Shown here: one piece after another, positions 28,174 to 37,071 of the stretch | Position numbering within the stretch: the stretch's first letter is position 1 | Layout of the letters: each line of letters opens with the position of its first letter | NCBI GenBank assembly: GCA_963816855.1 | Contig: CAWFMA010000008.1 | Span: 1 to 64,000, forward strand | Direction: 5' to 3' | DNA length: 64,000 nt | Source of the DNA: DASTFP01 sp963816855 | GTDB lineage: Bacteria; Verrucomicrobiota; Verrucomicrobiia; Chthoniobacterales; Terrimicrobiaceae | Notes under the pieces: model-generated | What the model saw: the letters and a program-made list of their open reading frames with translations, nothing else | Database searches by the model: none | Told to the model about the DNA's origin: nothing | Position numbers and translations under genes: made by a program

Positions 28174-28926
28174 TCAGTACCTCGACCCAGTGAAGGCTGC
28201 TTCCGGAATTTGGAAAAAGCAATTCGCTTGGTCCGAGCGCGGCGTCTCCCTGGCTACGCAGCCGACTTCTTGCAGACGTGATCTCGGCGGCGGTGCCTGG
28301 CGGCAAAAAAGGCTGCAAAAACTTCTCGTTGATGGTAATCCGTCCGCGGAGAATTGACCAAGAACGGGTGGGCGGCGGGGCGAGCGAACACCGGCCTGAG
28401 TGTAATCCAATCGATAAAACGACTGGTCGTAATTTCGGTCTTGAGCGGTGACGTGAATATTAGGGTCCCTTGGGACAAGGCAATTCGCGAGATACACGGA
28501 AATTGCGCTCTGATGATAGTTCTCGAAGATGAGCCTTCGGTTGGGCCCGCCGTGGGGGACATCCGCCTCGAATTTGAGCAAAATATCGCCAAGCCCTTCC
28601 TTCATTTCCTCAAGTTTTGGGAACCTCGACGAGACCAACCGAAGCTGTAGATGGTGGTTGTCGATGGTGAGCAACAGATCGCGGCGCACCCGTTCCGCAT
28701 AGCCACTGTGCTCGGATTCCGAGATGACACCATCCCCATTGGTGTCGATGACTGCGAGCACTTTGCCCAAGACTTCGACGCCAGGGGTAAGGCGCATCTC
28801 TACCGCAACGTGATTCCCGTCCACGGCGAACGTGGCAGCCTGCAGGTATTCATCCAGCCTGTGTGCGCACGCTGGAGTCGCCACCGACAGGGACATCACG
28901 GCGAAAAGAGAAAATATCGGTTTCAT
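28174..28926 (-). CDS. Secreted EF-hand-containing protein, C terminus truncated
   Basis: Signal peptide (LFAVMSLSVATPACAH) then HRLDEYLQAATFAVDGNHVA, LTPGVEVLGKVLAV, an EF-hand-like DTNGDGVISESE and YHQSAISVYLANCLVPRDPN. This layout is that of a secreted/HupE-UreJ-associated family with an N-terminal HPLDEYLQ-like motif. After QSFYRLDYTQAG (about 28380) the sequence turns arginine- and proline-rich and no longer looks real, so the native end was probably lost, possibly when helicase sequence moved in at about 28165. The start overlaps the DUF3500 stop by four bases. Confidence 0.65.
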   Translation of the reverse strand: MKPIFSLFAVMSLSVATPACAHRLDEYLQAATFAVDGNHVAVEMRLTPGVEVLGKVLAVIDTNGDGVISESEHSGYAERVRRDLLLTIDNHHLQLRLVSSRFPKLEEMKEGLGDILLKFEADVPHGGPNRRLIFENYHQSAISVYLANCLVPRDPNIHVTAQDRNYDQSFYRLDYTQAGVRSPRRPPVLGQFSADGLPSTRSFCSLFCRQAPPPRSRLQEVGCVARETPRSDQANCFFQIPEAAFTGSRY

Positions 28927-29957
28927 TTGCTCGTGAACGCACGGCCGTAGTCATTCGCAGGGTCACGGTAAATTGTGTGGACATGATCTTCCCCGGGCTG
29001 CGGGGCGTACTCGATGACTAGCTTGGGCCCCTGGATCCGGTAATAGGAGTTGCCGTTTTTTCCCGCTTCGACGGCGGTCGGACCGCTCCAGGCAAACCAC
29101 GTCTCGTCAAGACCAGCTTTGATCTCCTCCATCCTGGCGGCGGCGAAGCTGCCATTCACGATACGCGACCATTCCGAGATCAGATCAAGCAGCATCGCCC
29201 GTTGCTTCTCGTTCATGGCCGAGGCCTTCAATCCTTCCGGCCGGATCGTCTCGCCATCGTGCCCGGGTCCGAGCACGAGGTCCGCCACGCGATAGTTCAA
29301 GATCGCTTCCTTGCGTTGGGCATCGTCCAAAGCGTTCAGCAAGGCAAAGCCCTTGTCGTTTTCCTGACCAAGCGGGCGCACCGTTTTGCCGTTGACCGTA
29401 TAGGTGCCGGGTTGAGCCCCGGTAAGGCTAGGTGTGAGGACGCCGTGCTCTCCCACGATGGTGATATTGAGCGCCAGGTGATGACCTCCAAACTGCAGCA
29501 TCCACGGGTCCTTTTCAGATGGTGTCCCCAGGATGGAAAGGTAATAGAGGTTTTTGCCGAAAAGCCGTTCGTCGCGTGACATCGACTTGAAGGCGTCGTC
29601 AGCGTCTCTGATTTGCTCGACCTTCTCGAAGCCCTTCTGGCTAAGAGTCAAAGCGACCAGAGCCAACGCGGCCGACCGCTGAGCTTCTCCCAATTCTGCC
29701 AAGCTCAAACCACCTCGGGGAACGAACCCTGCTGGGAAGTTAGACCAACGGGCCCGTTGCTTGTCGTCGTCAAATTTGTAGAGCACCGCAGATCGCTGCC
29801 TGTCGTTGAGGATGGAAAGGAAAGCATTCGCGGCCCCGACTATTTGGGAGGTGACCGATTGCGGCGTGTCGGCATTCATGGACCTGGAAAGCGGGACCAG
29901 CGCTCCGAGCGTTACCACAAGGACCGGATTGAAGATGCGGTATAGGCGGCGGTTCAT
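28923..29957 (-). CDS. DUF3500 secreted protein
   Basis: 344 residues. An N-terminal hydrophobic segment (FNPVLVVTLGALVPLS) suggests export. The body fits DUF3500: FLSILNDRQRSAVLYKFDDD, RWSNFPAGFVPRGGLSL, WMLQFGGHHLALNITIVGEH, GYTV-like GTYTVNGKTVRPLGQEND and YYRIQGPKLVIEYAPQPGED with a final HTIYRDPANDYG. The function of the family is unknown; conserved His residues (FGGHH, EDHVHTIYRDP) suggest metal binding. It is followed, with a four-base overlap, by the EF-hand protein, which may be its partner. Confidence 0.9.
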   Translation of the reverse strand: MNRRLYRIFNPVLVVTLGALVPLSRSMNADTPQSVTSQIVGAANAFLSILNDRQRSAVLYKFDDDKQRARWSNFPAGFVPRGGLSLAELGEAQRSAALALVALTLSQKGFEKVEQIRDADDAFKSMSRDERLFGKNLYYLSILGTPSEKDPWMLQFGGHHLALNITIVGEHGVLTPSLTGAQPGTYTVNGKTVRPLGQENDKGFALLNALDDAQRKEAILNYRVADLVLGPGHDGETIRPEGLKASAMNEKQRAMLLDLISEWSRIVNGSFAAARMEEIKAGLDETWFAWSGPTAVEAGKNGNSYYRIQGPKLVIEYAPQPGEDHVHTIYRDPANDYGRAFTSK

Positions 29958-30212
29958 CTGCGATCAATTCGAGAAATTCATGTTGCCGCTCATATTCCGG
30001 ACCATGACAGCCAGAAAGGTTTCATCAATTTAGAATCTTTGAGAACTGTCGGGGGTGATCCGCTGGAACGGTTCGTCGAACTGATTTCCTTGTCGCCGCA
30101 GGACCTCGCTCCGTTTCCAAGTTCGTTCTTGAAGTGAATGCCACTTGCTGTGCGGCATCAAAAGGCGCGATTTCTCTCGCCATCGGATCTCTCCGGTCAA
30201 TTTCTCCTCCAT

Positions 30213-30660
30213 CATGAAGGTCGCCAGCTACGAGGCCATCGTCCGCGCACTGAATGATTCCGGAGTGCCGTTCCCCGTCGTTGGCGGGCTTGCTGCGATT
30301 GCGCATGGTACGGAAGAAGCCCCGATGTCGATTTGGTAATCCAACTTCGGGAAGAATTCCTCGAGCGCGCTTTCGACGCCTTGCGGAGAATCGGTTTCAC
30401 GGTGAAGCTCGCTCCAGAATCTCAGAACCTCCTTGTTGTTCGAGGTGCGTAATCTTTCTCGCATTTCGGGGTCGCAAAATTGCCTGGCGGTCACCGGCAC
30501 GGCAGGGTGGTAACACCGTTGGGCGTTTTCGTAAGCGAGCCCTTTGATTTCGACGAAGAATATCATCTCGCGCTCGAGCAAAATCCTCTGCGGGACACCC
30601 CTGCGGCGGCCGCACCCGCCTCTGGTAAGCGCCAAACGACGCTTGTCTGACAAGCGCTGG
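30213..30660 (+). pseudogene. Nucleotidyltransferase-family pseudogene with internal inversion
   Basis: Plus strand from ATG 30213: YEAIVRALNDSGVPFPVVGG then LAAIAHG, the opening of a MNT/DUF6036-like nucleotidyltransferase, followed after a frameshift by DVDLVIQLREEFLERAFDAL. Near 30520 the family C-terminal block VGVFVSEPFDFDEEY resumes. The part that should lie between (HPAVPVTARQFCDPEMRERL, RTSNNKEVLRFWSEL) is present but on the minus strand at about 30407-30512. The borders are ACGGTG and CACCGT, a 6-bp inverted repeat. So about 110 bases were flipped, on top of several indels. Confidence 0.7.
30640..30656. repeat. Perfect short palindrome
   Basis: CGCTTGTC-T-GACAAGCG, 8 bp perfect arms with a one-base centre, at the end of the nucleotidyltransferase pseudogene. 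It may be a protein-binding site or a relic of an insertion; no partner site is obvious nearby. Confidence 0.35.
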
Positions 30661-30737
30661 AAAACCGCTCGCCGGAAACCCCCGCGGCCGTGGCAGACGT
30701 TGCGACAGGGCAGCGCCCAACGCGGCCGGCTAGCCCG

Positions 30738-31151
30738 TCAGTCCGAAAGGCTCGGTCTCGTTTGCCCATAGGCCGGCAAACCATCCGCGAGACGAATCCA
30801 CGGCAATCTGTCCTCAACCCAGATGTGGTCGGCCGGCGTCAATATCGCGGGCTGGTCGAAACTGCAGACGGTCACGTCGATCTCGTCGGCGGCCGGCTCG
30901 GTAAGGAACGTCAACGGCGTTCCGCAATGCGGACAGAAAGAGCGCACGCGCCCGGCCCATCGCAAATCTTTCGGCTCTCCAACCGTGAACCGAAATTCGT
31001 TTCGGCGAAATGATGCCCAGGTCACGAACGGGGCGCCGCTGCTGCGCCGGCAGTCCGAGCAGTGGCAGTGGGTGATGTTGTAAGGCTGTCCGGTAGCCTC
31101 ATAGCGCACCGAACCGCACAAGCAACCTCCGCAAATGACATTCGAGGGCAT
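30738..31151 (-). CDS. GFA/CENP-V-family zinc protein
   Basis: 137 residues with the zinc-binding pattern of the glutathione-dependent formaldehyde-activating (GFA) family: ICGGCLCGSVRYEATG, THCHCSDCRRSSGAPFVTW and FCPHCGTPLTFL. Length is standard. Family members include S-(hydroxymethyl)glutathione synthase, but most are uncharacterised, so an enzymatic role is inference. It reads intact, in contrast to the pseudogene beside it. Confidence 0.9.
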   Translation of the reverse strand: MPSNVICGGCLCGSVRYEATGQPYNITHCHCSDCRRSSGAPFVTWASFRRNEFRFTVGEPKDLRWAGRVRSFCPHCGTPLTFLTEPAADEIDVTVCSFDQPAILTPADHIWVEDRLPWIRLADGLPAYGQTRPSLSD

Positions 31152-31374
31152 GGCGGAAACATTCCATGAGCGCCACCTTAATCAATCAAAGACCGGCGCT
31201 GGTCGTCCGATGAAACAGGCGACCGAAGAGGCCGCTGCGCTCTCTCTTGCAAGAATTCTTCAGCTTCGCAAGCCCAACGCTTCGTTCCTCGCGCGCTCCG
31301 GCGAATCGACCTAAATCCGCGTTGCCCTTTTGCTTCACTGAAGAATGGCGGGAATTTTCCCGCGAACGGTTTAA

Positions 31375-31704
31375 GAGACTGTTGAAATACCCACGCATGC
31401 CACGTTGCAGTCAATTTTCGGAAGATCGCCAGGAGCCAAGCGAAGACTTAATGGGGTGTGGGGCCCCCATCTCCCCACAATGCCGCAGTGCTCCGCGCAA
31501 GCTTGGCGACAAAGCGAGGGCCGAAAATTGGCCCAACCCGGAGGGCGTGAGTTCTTTGGGGCATCATGGAAGTGTGAGGGAGCCCTTCCCCTCACGGGCG
31601 TCCTTCCTCAATCACATCCCGCTCAAGGGATGCTCCTTCGTTCCTCCATCGATATCTGCCCCAAGGAGCTCGCGCGCGGCTTACGCGGGTATTTCAACGG
31701 TCTC
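31375..31704. mobile_element. MITE-like element, family A copy 1
   Basis: A 330-bp non-coding element with inverted ends: GAGACTGTTGAAATACCC at the left and, reading in from the right, GAGACCGTTGAAATACCC. It is flanked by direct TTAA (31371-31374 and 31705-31708), a probable 4-bp target duplication. The first 100 bases are closely related to the element at 43499-43702 (shared ATGCCACGTTGCRGTCAATT). It ends 15 bases before the nfo start, so it supplies that gene's immediate upstream region. Confidence 0.8.
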
Positions 31705-31719
31705 TTAAAGGTTTGTGCC

Positions 31720-32622
31720 ATGCCGGTGACACGCAAACGCAAAACGAGATTGGCAGACGACGATCTCCTGGGAGCGCACGTCTCGACGGCAGGCGGAGTG
31801 GCATCCGCCATTGACCGCGCCTGCGCGATTGGTTGCGCGGGAATGCAAATCTTCGTGAAGAACAACATGCAATGGTTTGCGAAGCCCCTCGGTGCAGCCG
31901 AGGCCAGAGGCTTTCGCGAGCACCCGCTGCGCGGTTCTCTCCGCTTTGTTTTTGGCCACAGCGGCTATCTTATCAATCTCGCTGCCAGCGACCCCGCTCT
32001 CCACGAAATGTCCATGCGCTCGTTACGCGAGGAACTCGTGCGGGCGAGCCTGCTCGGCCTTCCGTTTCTCGTGCTCCATCCGGGCGCGCACATGGGCCGG
32101 GGCGTCGAGGCGGGACTCGAGCAAGTGGTCGCCAGTCTCGACGCGATCCATGCCGAGATTCCCGAGACCAGGACCCGCATTGCGCTGGAGACGACGGCCG
32201 GCCAGGGGTCGTCGCTCGGCCGAGCCTTTGAGGAACTGGCCTTCATCCTGCGCGGCTGCCGCGAGCCGGAGCGACTCTGCGTTTGCATCGATACCGCGCA
32301 CCTCTTCGCCGCCGGTTACGAGCTTGGCGATGCGGAGGGTATTGTTCGCACGTTCGCTCAATTCGAAGAAGTCATCGGGTTCAACCGGCTCGCCGCCTTT
32401 CACCTGAATGATTCGAAGACCGCAGGCGGCTCGCGCGTGGACCGCCATGAACACATCGGCAAAGGCAAAATCGGGTTGGACGCGTTCCGGTACATCATGC
32501 GCGAGCCGCGATTTCGCAGCATCCCCAAAGTCCTTGAAACGCCCAAGGGCAAGGACATGGCAGAGGACGTCGTCAATCTCGCGACGTTGCGTTCGCTCTT
32601 GCAGGAATCCGGGAATACATGA
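31720..32622 (+). CDS. nfo: Deoxyribonuclease IV (AP endonuclease)
   Basis: 300 residues from ATG 31720. The open frame extends upstream into the MITE, which is not real coding. Endonuclease IV cleaves 5' of abasic sites in base-excision repair with three zinc ions. Metal-ligand motifs are visible: GAHVSTAGG, FGHSGYLINLA, FLVLHPGAHMGRG, IALETTAGQGSSLG, VCIDTAHLFAAGY, AFHLNDSK, DRHEHIGKGKIG and VLETPKG. All of the usual His, Asp and Glu ligands are present. Cytoplasmic. Confidence 0.95.
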   Translation: MPVTRKRKTRLADDDLLGAHVSTAGGVASAIDRACAIGCAGMQIFVKNNMQWFAKPLGAAEARGFREHPLRGSLRFVFGHSGYLINLAASDPALHEMSMRSLREELVRASLLGLPFLVLHPGAHMGRGVEAGLEQVVASLDAIHAEIPETRTRIALETTAGQGSSLGRAFEELAFILRGCREPERLCVCIDTAHLFAAGYELGDAEGIVRTFAQFEEVIGFNRLAAFHLNDSKTAGGSRVDRHEHIGKGKIGLDAFRYIMREPRFRSIPKVLETPKGKDMAEDVVNLATLRSLLQESGNT

Positions 32623-32802
32623 AGGGGACGGGACCGTATCGCCCGCGGCTGTGCGAGGTGCAAAGCCGACGAACCGCTCGTAATCCTCCAGGGCGGTTCG
32701 CAACGTTTCCAGATGGGAAAGTCCAAATCAAAAAAGGTCGACAATGCTTTTGCGAACAATAATAAAGCAGTCCAGCCCACTTCTCTACACAACTTCTCCC
32801 CC

Positions 32803-33699
32803 ATGAAAACAATTGCCGTGATTCCTAAGAACACGACACACGTGTATTGGAAAGCGATCGAAGCGGGAGCACGTGAAGGCGCAATAGAGGCCGGCGTGAA
32901 GATGATATGGAAGGGCTCACTCAAGGAAGACGACCCTGCCCAGCAGGTCCAAATCGTTGAGCGGTTCATTGCCGAGGGAGTGGACGGCATTGTCCTGGCG
33001 CCGATTGATGACACCGCGCTCCAGAGCCATGTCGCCTCCGCGATGCAGAAAGGAATCCCTGTGGTGATTTTCGATTCGCCGCTCAAGGGCGAGCCCGTCA
33101 AGGACTTTGTCAGCACGGTATCGACCAACAACCACCGCGGCGGAGAAATGGCCGGCGAGCAGTTGGGAAAGCTTTTGAACGGCAAAGGCAAGGTGGTCCT
33201 CTTTCGCTTTAAAGAAGGTTCGGCAAGCACGGGTCAGCGGGAGGCGGGCTTCCTCGAAGCAATCAAGAAATTTCCCAACATTCAGGTGATTGCCGACAAT
33301 CGCTACTCCGGCACGACCGCCAGAGAATCTCAATCGAGCGCGCTGAAAATGCTGAACAAGCTTAAAGAGGCGGACGGCATTTTCTGTCCGACCGAACCGA
33401 GCACCTTCGGCATGTTGTCTGCGCTCAAGCGGAATGGCCTGGCAGGAAGCAAGAAGCTTGTCGGCTTCGACCCTTCGCAGGGACTTATGGAAGGCTTGAG
33501 AAAAGATGAGATTCAAGCACTCGTCGCCCAAAACCCCAAGAGGATGGGCCATGAAGCTGTGAAGGCTCTGGTCGCCAAAATGAGGGGGGAAACCGTGCCG
33601 ACGGTTATCGAAACTGGAGCCGCGGTTATCACTAAGGGAAATCTGGACACTCCGGAAATTCAAGCGCTCTTGGCCGGTCTTTTCCCGGTTTTTGCTTAG
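32803..33699 (+). CDS. RbsB-like sugar-binding protein lacking a signal peptide
   Basis: 298 residues from ATG 32803. A complete Peripla_BP_4 fold: KTIAVIPKNTTHVYWKAIEA, GVDGIVLAPIDDTAL, GIPVVIFDSPLKGE, GKVVLFRFKEGSASTGQREA, DGIFCPTEPSTFGMLSAL. Periplasmic receptors of this family normally start with a signal peptide, but here the mature fold begins at residue 2. The upstream open frame (from 32713) adds only a lysine-rich, non-hydrophobic stretch. No permease or ATPase gene is adjacent. Either the signal was lost or it is a cytoplasmic sensor. It reads intact, so it may be functional. Confidence 0.85.
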   Translation: MKTIAVIPKNTTHVYWKAIEAGAREGAIEAGVKMIWKGSLKEDDPAQQVQIVERFIAEGVDGIVLAPIDDTALQSHVASAMQKGIPVVIFDSPLKGEPVKDFVSTVSTNNHRGGEMAGEQLGKLLNGKGKVVLFRFKEGSASTGQREAGFLEAIKKFPNIQVIADNRYSGTTARESQSSALKMLNKLKEADGIFCPTEPSTFGMLSALKRNGLAGSKKLVGFDPSQGLMEGLRKDEIQALVAQNPKRMGHEAVKALVAKMRGETVPTVIETGAAVITKGNLDTPEIQALLAGLFPVFA

Positions 33700-33957
33700 A
33701 ACTGCGAAAAAAATCCTTTGAGGAGCAAGGCACCGCAGCCTAAGACGAGGCGCAGCCGCAGAAACCAAGGCTCCTGAATGTGGGGTTTTGACTTCATAGT
33801 CCTTGGAGAAACCCTCGTTCGCCGCGTTGCGTGCTCCGCGACGCCTTTCGGGACCCAATAGGAGCGCGGTTGCCATTGACGAAAACCAGCTGCCCGACGC
33901 GGAGCAGGAATTTGCCGGTCGCCTTGACACAAGGAATCGAGCACATTGAAAACCACC
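33700..33957. other. Intergenic region with a small signal-like ORF
   Basis: 258 bases before the aldo/keto reductase. The minus strand has a 33-codon ORF at 33696-33797 (MKSKPHIQEPWFLRLRLVLG then CGALLLKG), which looks like a detached signal/lipoprotein leader without a mature protein. It is probably a remnant. Confidence 0.3.
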
Positions 33958-35001
33958 ATGCGCTACAAACTACTAGGAAAAAGCGGGCTGCGGGTCTCCG
34001 AACTTTGCCTGGGCACGATGACCTTCGGCGATGTCTGGCGGGACTGGGGCCTCGCCACATCGAAAGAGGAATCCAAAAAAATCTTTGACGGCTTCGCGGC
34101 GGCCGGGGGCAATTTCATCGACACCGCCAATAAATACAACGAGGGCGGAAGCGAGTCGCTCCTCGGTGAATTCCTTGAATCCGATCGAGACCACTTTGTC
34201 GTCGCCACCAAATACACACTCTTCACCCGTGAAGGGGACCCCAACGCCTGCGGGAATCACCGCAAGAACATGGCCCGCTCCCTGGAGGCCAGCCTCAAGC
34301 GGCTCAAAACCGATTACCTCGACCTCTATTGGGTTCACGCCTGGGATTTCATGACAACCGTCGAGGAAGTGATGCGCGGCCTCGACGACATGGTGCGCGC
34401 AGGGAAAGTCCTCTACGTGGGCATTTCCGACACGCCGGCATGGATTGTCGCGCAGGCCAACACGCTCGCCCAGTTCCATGGATGGAGCCCGTTCGTTGGG
34501 TTGCAGATCGAATACAGCCTCGCGCAGCGCGACCCGGAACGCGACCTCCTCCCGATGGCTCGCGCGCTGGACCTTGGCGTCACCGCGTGGGGGCCCCTTG
34601 CCGGAGGGATTCTTAGCGGCAAGTATTCAAAGACCCGGAGCCAACCCGACGCCGCGCGCTACGGCGGCGAAAGCAATCCGCCCGACGAGCGGAAACTGCG
34701 CGTCGGAGAAACCGTGACCAAGCTGGCTGAGGAAACAGGACATCCCCCTTCGCAAGTGGCCCTGAATTGGCTGCGCCAGCGCCAGACGCCCGTCATCCCG
34801 ATTATCGGAGCCCGCCGCGCGGCGCAGGTTCAGGATAATTTGAAGTGTCTCGACTGGCAACTGACTGACGAACAGCTCACCAAGCTGGACGACGCCACGA
34901 AAATCGAACTGGGCTTTCCGCACGATTTCCTCGCCAACGATTTTGTGCGGCAGATGGTGTTCGGTGGCACCCACGCCGTAATCGACAACCATCGCAGGTG
35001 A
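33958..35001 (+). CDS. Aldo/keto reductase
   Basis: 347 residues from ATG 33958 (a TTG four codons upstream is open). An NADPH-dependent TIM-barrel oxidoreductase. The catalytic tetrad is complete: Asp55 and Tyr60 in GNFIDTANKYN, Lys85 in VVATKYTLF, His127 in LDLYWVHAWD. Cofactor-end motifs include IPIIGARRAAQVQDNL. It belongs to the YakC/AKR-general group; the substrate is not predictable. It stands alone, before a decayed sigma-factor gene. Confidence 0.93.
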   Translation: MRYKLLGKSGLRVSELCLGTMTFGDVWRDWGLATSKEESKKIFDGFAAAGGNFIDTANKYNEGGSESLLGEFLESDRDHFVVATKYTLFTREGDPNACGNHRKNMARSLEASLKRLKTDYLDLYWVHAWDFMTTVEEVMRGLDDMVRAGKVLYVGISDTPAWIVAQANTLAQFHGWSPFVGLQIEYSLAQRDPERDLLPMARALDLGVTAWGPLAGGILSGKYSKTRSQPDAARYGGESNPPDERKLRVGETVTKLAEETGHPPSQVALNWLRQRQTPVIPIIGARRAAQVQDNLKCLDWQLTDEQLTKLDDATKIELGFPHDFLANDFVRQMVFGGTHAVIDNHRR

Positions 35002-35215
35002 GCCGAATGCAGCACGCAGCTCGAGCAGTTCGCTGAGCGCGCAGCGGAGCTTTGTGACTCCAGCGAGGTTCGAAGGGATTTGAATCGGGGCTGTAGCCTG
35101 GCAGGTGAGTCCGACAAAAGCGTTCGGCAATCGCATTACTTTTGTATGTGGTAGTCGTCACGCTGCCGGCCCGTGATTCGTCCAAGCTTTTGATGATCAG
35201 AAGCAAAACGTCGGC

Positions 35216-35960
35216 GAGATCCGGGTGGCAAAAGCCTGGCTCGTCCCGCGATCACCCGCCTGTGTGTTGATCAATTGCGCTCGGCCAGGCGTCAACGGGA
35301 GGAATATTATGGCATGTGGCTGCCCGAACCGCTCGTGGAGAAGCGCGCCCAGTCGCCGGGCGAATCGGCCGCATTGGCGATTCGCTTTCCACAGCGTTCA
35401 TGATCATGCCGGAAACGCTTTCGCCCGTCGAACGGGCGGTCTTCCTCTTGCACGAAGTTTTCGACTACGATCACGCTGAGGTCCGCCGGAGGTTGTCGGC
35501 AAGAGCGAAGTGAATTGCCGCCAGATCGTCCGGCGCGCAAAAGAACGATTGGGCGCGAAACAATCCGCGGGAAATCCGCCGAGCGACCAGGCGCGGCGCG
35601 TCGTCGAGCAGTTCGTTCAGGCAACCGTCAGCCGACGAGGTGGGCGATCTTCTCACCCTTCTCACCAGCGAAGCCACGCTCTACAGCGACGGGGCCGGAC
35701 GGGTTGCGGCAATCGGGCGGTCAATTCAGGGCGCCGAGTGGATCAGCCGTTTCTTCGTCGAAATTCGCAAACGGTTTCCCGCGGATACGCGATATCGTTT
35801 CGCAAGGATCAATGGCGGAACGGGCGTCTTGATCATGTCGGGAGGCTCTGTTTGCAACGCGATCTCCTTCGAACTCGATGGCCACCGGGTGCGAGTTATT
35901 TATATCGTCCGCAATCCGGAAAAGCTGCGCCATCTTTCTGGCGGCCCCGAAACGGAATGA
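35216..35960 (+). pseudogene. ECF41-type sigma factor with SnoaL-like tail, frameshifted
   Basis: Fragments of one sigma factor in several frames. AKAWLV then TRLCVDQLRSARRQREEYYG and MWLPEPLVEKRA are the region-2/linker signature of ECF41; SLSTAFMIMPETLSPVERAV and FLLHEVFDYDHAEV are region 4; NCRQIVRRAKERLG closes the HTH. The C-terminal SnoaL-like domain (DEVGDLLTLLTSEATLYSDG to IYIVRNPEKLRHLS) is intact in its own frame up to 35960. Frameshifts lie near 35250, 35375, 35510 and 35628. The 5' end is missing. ECF41 factors use the SnoaL tail to regulate themselves. Confidence 0.75.
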
Positions 35961-36107
35961 CCGCGAGCGCGCGACCGTCCGCTCGGCGCGCGCTATTGGA
36001 CCGGCTTTCAATCTACCGCGAGAAATAGCGACCACCTCGCCGTCTTCGTCCCGATCTGAGCAAGCCGGGCTTGATGCACCGGGGACCCCATCGGATGGTC
36101 ATTTCTG

Positions 36108-36506
36108 ATGTTCCTTTCACTGGACTACCTTTACCTGCCGGCGAGGGACATCGAGGCTTCGGTACGCTATTACACCGGAGAACTGGGCGGCGAGCTGGTT
36201 TGGAAGATCCACGCATTCGACGCCTGGGTTGCCGGCATTCGCTTGTCCCAAACTGGTCCGATGATCTTGCTGGCCGATCACCTGCACGGGGAGGCGCCCA
36301 TCTTCATCTATCGAGTCGCGAATTTTGAAGGCGCCCTTGCCACCTTGCGGGCGCGGGGCTGGGCGCCGGACGGTGCGGCCTTCGAAATTCCGAACGGCCC
36401 TTGCTGCACCTTCAGGGATCCCGCGGGGGTGCGGTTCGGCATTTACGAGAATCAACGGCCGGAAATACCCGAAGGCTTCGCGGGCAGAATTGACCGGAAA
36501 GAGTGA
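36108..36506 (+). CDS. VOC-family (glyoxalase/bleomycin-resistance-like) protein
   Basis: 132 residues with the paired beta-alpha-beta-beta-beta modules of the vicinal-oxygen-chelate fold: FLSLDYLYLPARDIEASVRY, YTGELGGELVWKIHAFDAW and CTFRDPAGVRFGIYENQRPE. Metal ligands are not fully conserved to the eye, so an enzymatic or a binding role are both possible. It follows the ECF41 remnant on the same strand and may once have been a regulated partner. Confidence 0.85.
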   Translation: MFLSLDYLYLPARDIEASVRYYTGELGGELVWKIHAFDAWVAGIRLSQTGPMILLADHLHGEAPIFIYRVANFEGALATLRARGWAPDGAAFEIPNGPCCTFRDPAGVRFGIYENQRPEIPEGFAGRIDRKE

Positions 36507-37071
36507 CACGAACCGTCCTGGCGCGCGGCGACTCGAAGCGTAAACTTATTTCCTTAAGGAGAGCTTTTCTGCCTCGGGTCGAAAATGTTCGTTCGGGTGG
36601 GGGTCCTTTGAACGGATCGTTGCCTTAGCTGTCAAAGAAATCGTTGTTTATGTTTCGGGTGCATGATCGGGCGTGGAAAAAGCATTCCCCGGAACGGGCT
36701 GCGACTTGGATTCGAAAAAGGGCCCGAGGTCCCTCGCAACCAGATGGTTGGCACCGGCGACCCTCCGCGGCTCCGGCAGCCGGAGGTTCGAAGACGCCAA
36801 AAACTTTTCTCGAAAAAGCCGCAAGTCCGGTGAGGCGGCACGTATAAGTCCACACACGATCATGGTGTCCTATCATATATCGATCATTTGCCAACGCCCC
36901 CTGAGGCGTATCGATAATGTTGCGCTGAGGCGCTGGGCGCTGTTCACGGTGGAATAGCTTCCGCTGTCCTCCTCTTCCCGATTCGTTGCGGCATTCCTGC
37001 GCCGCGAGCCTTGACGGCGCGAATCGGGACCTCTCCCGCTTCGACAACCTTTCGTTCAACCGGCCCGTCCA
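36507..37071. other. 565 bases without a supported gene
   Basis: Short ORFs occur in all frames. The long minus frame (36625-37353) runs antisense through the next gene and has the biased composition of a shadow. I see no repeat, RNA gene or clear promoter. Confidence 0.5.

Noticed and set aside
32917..33930. A 337-codon minus-strand ORF
   Set aside because: Antisense to the sugar-binding protein gene.
35060..35100. A tRNA-like GGTTCGA stretch
   Set aside because: No acceptor or anticodon stem can be folded around it.
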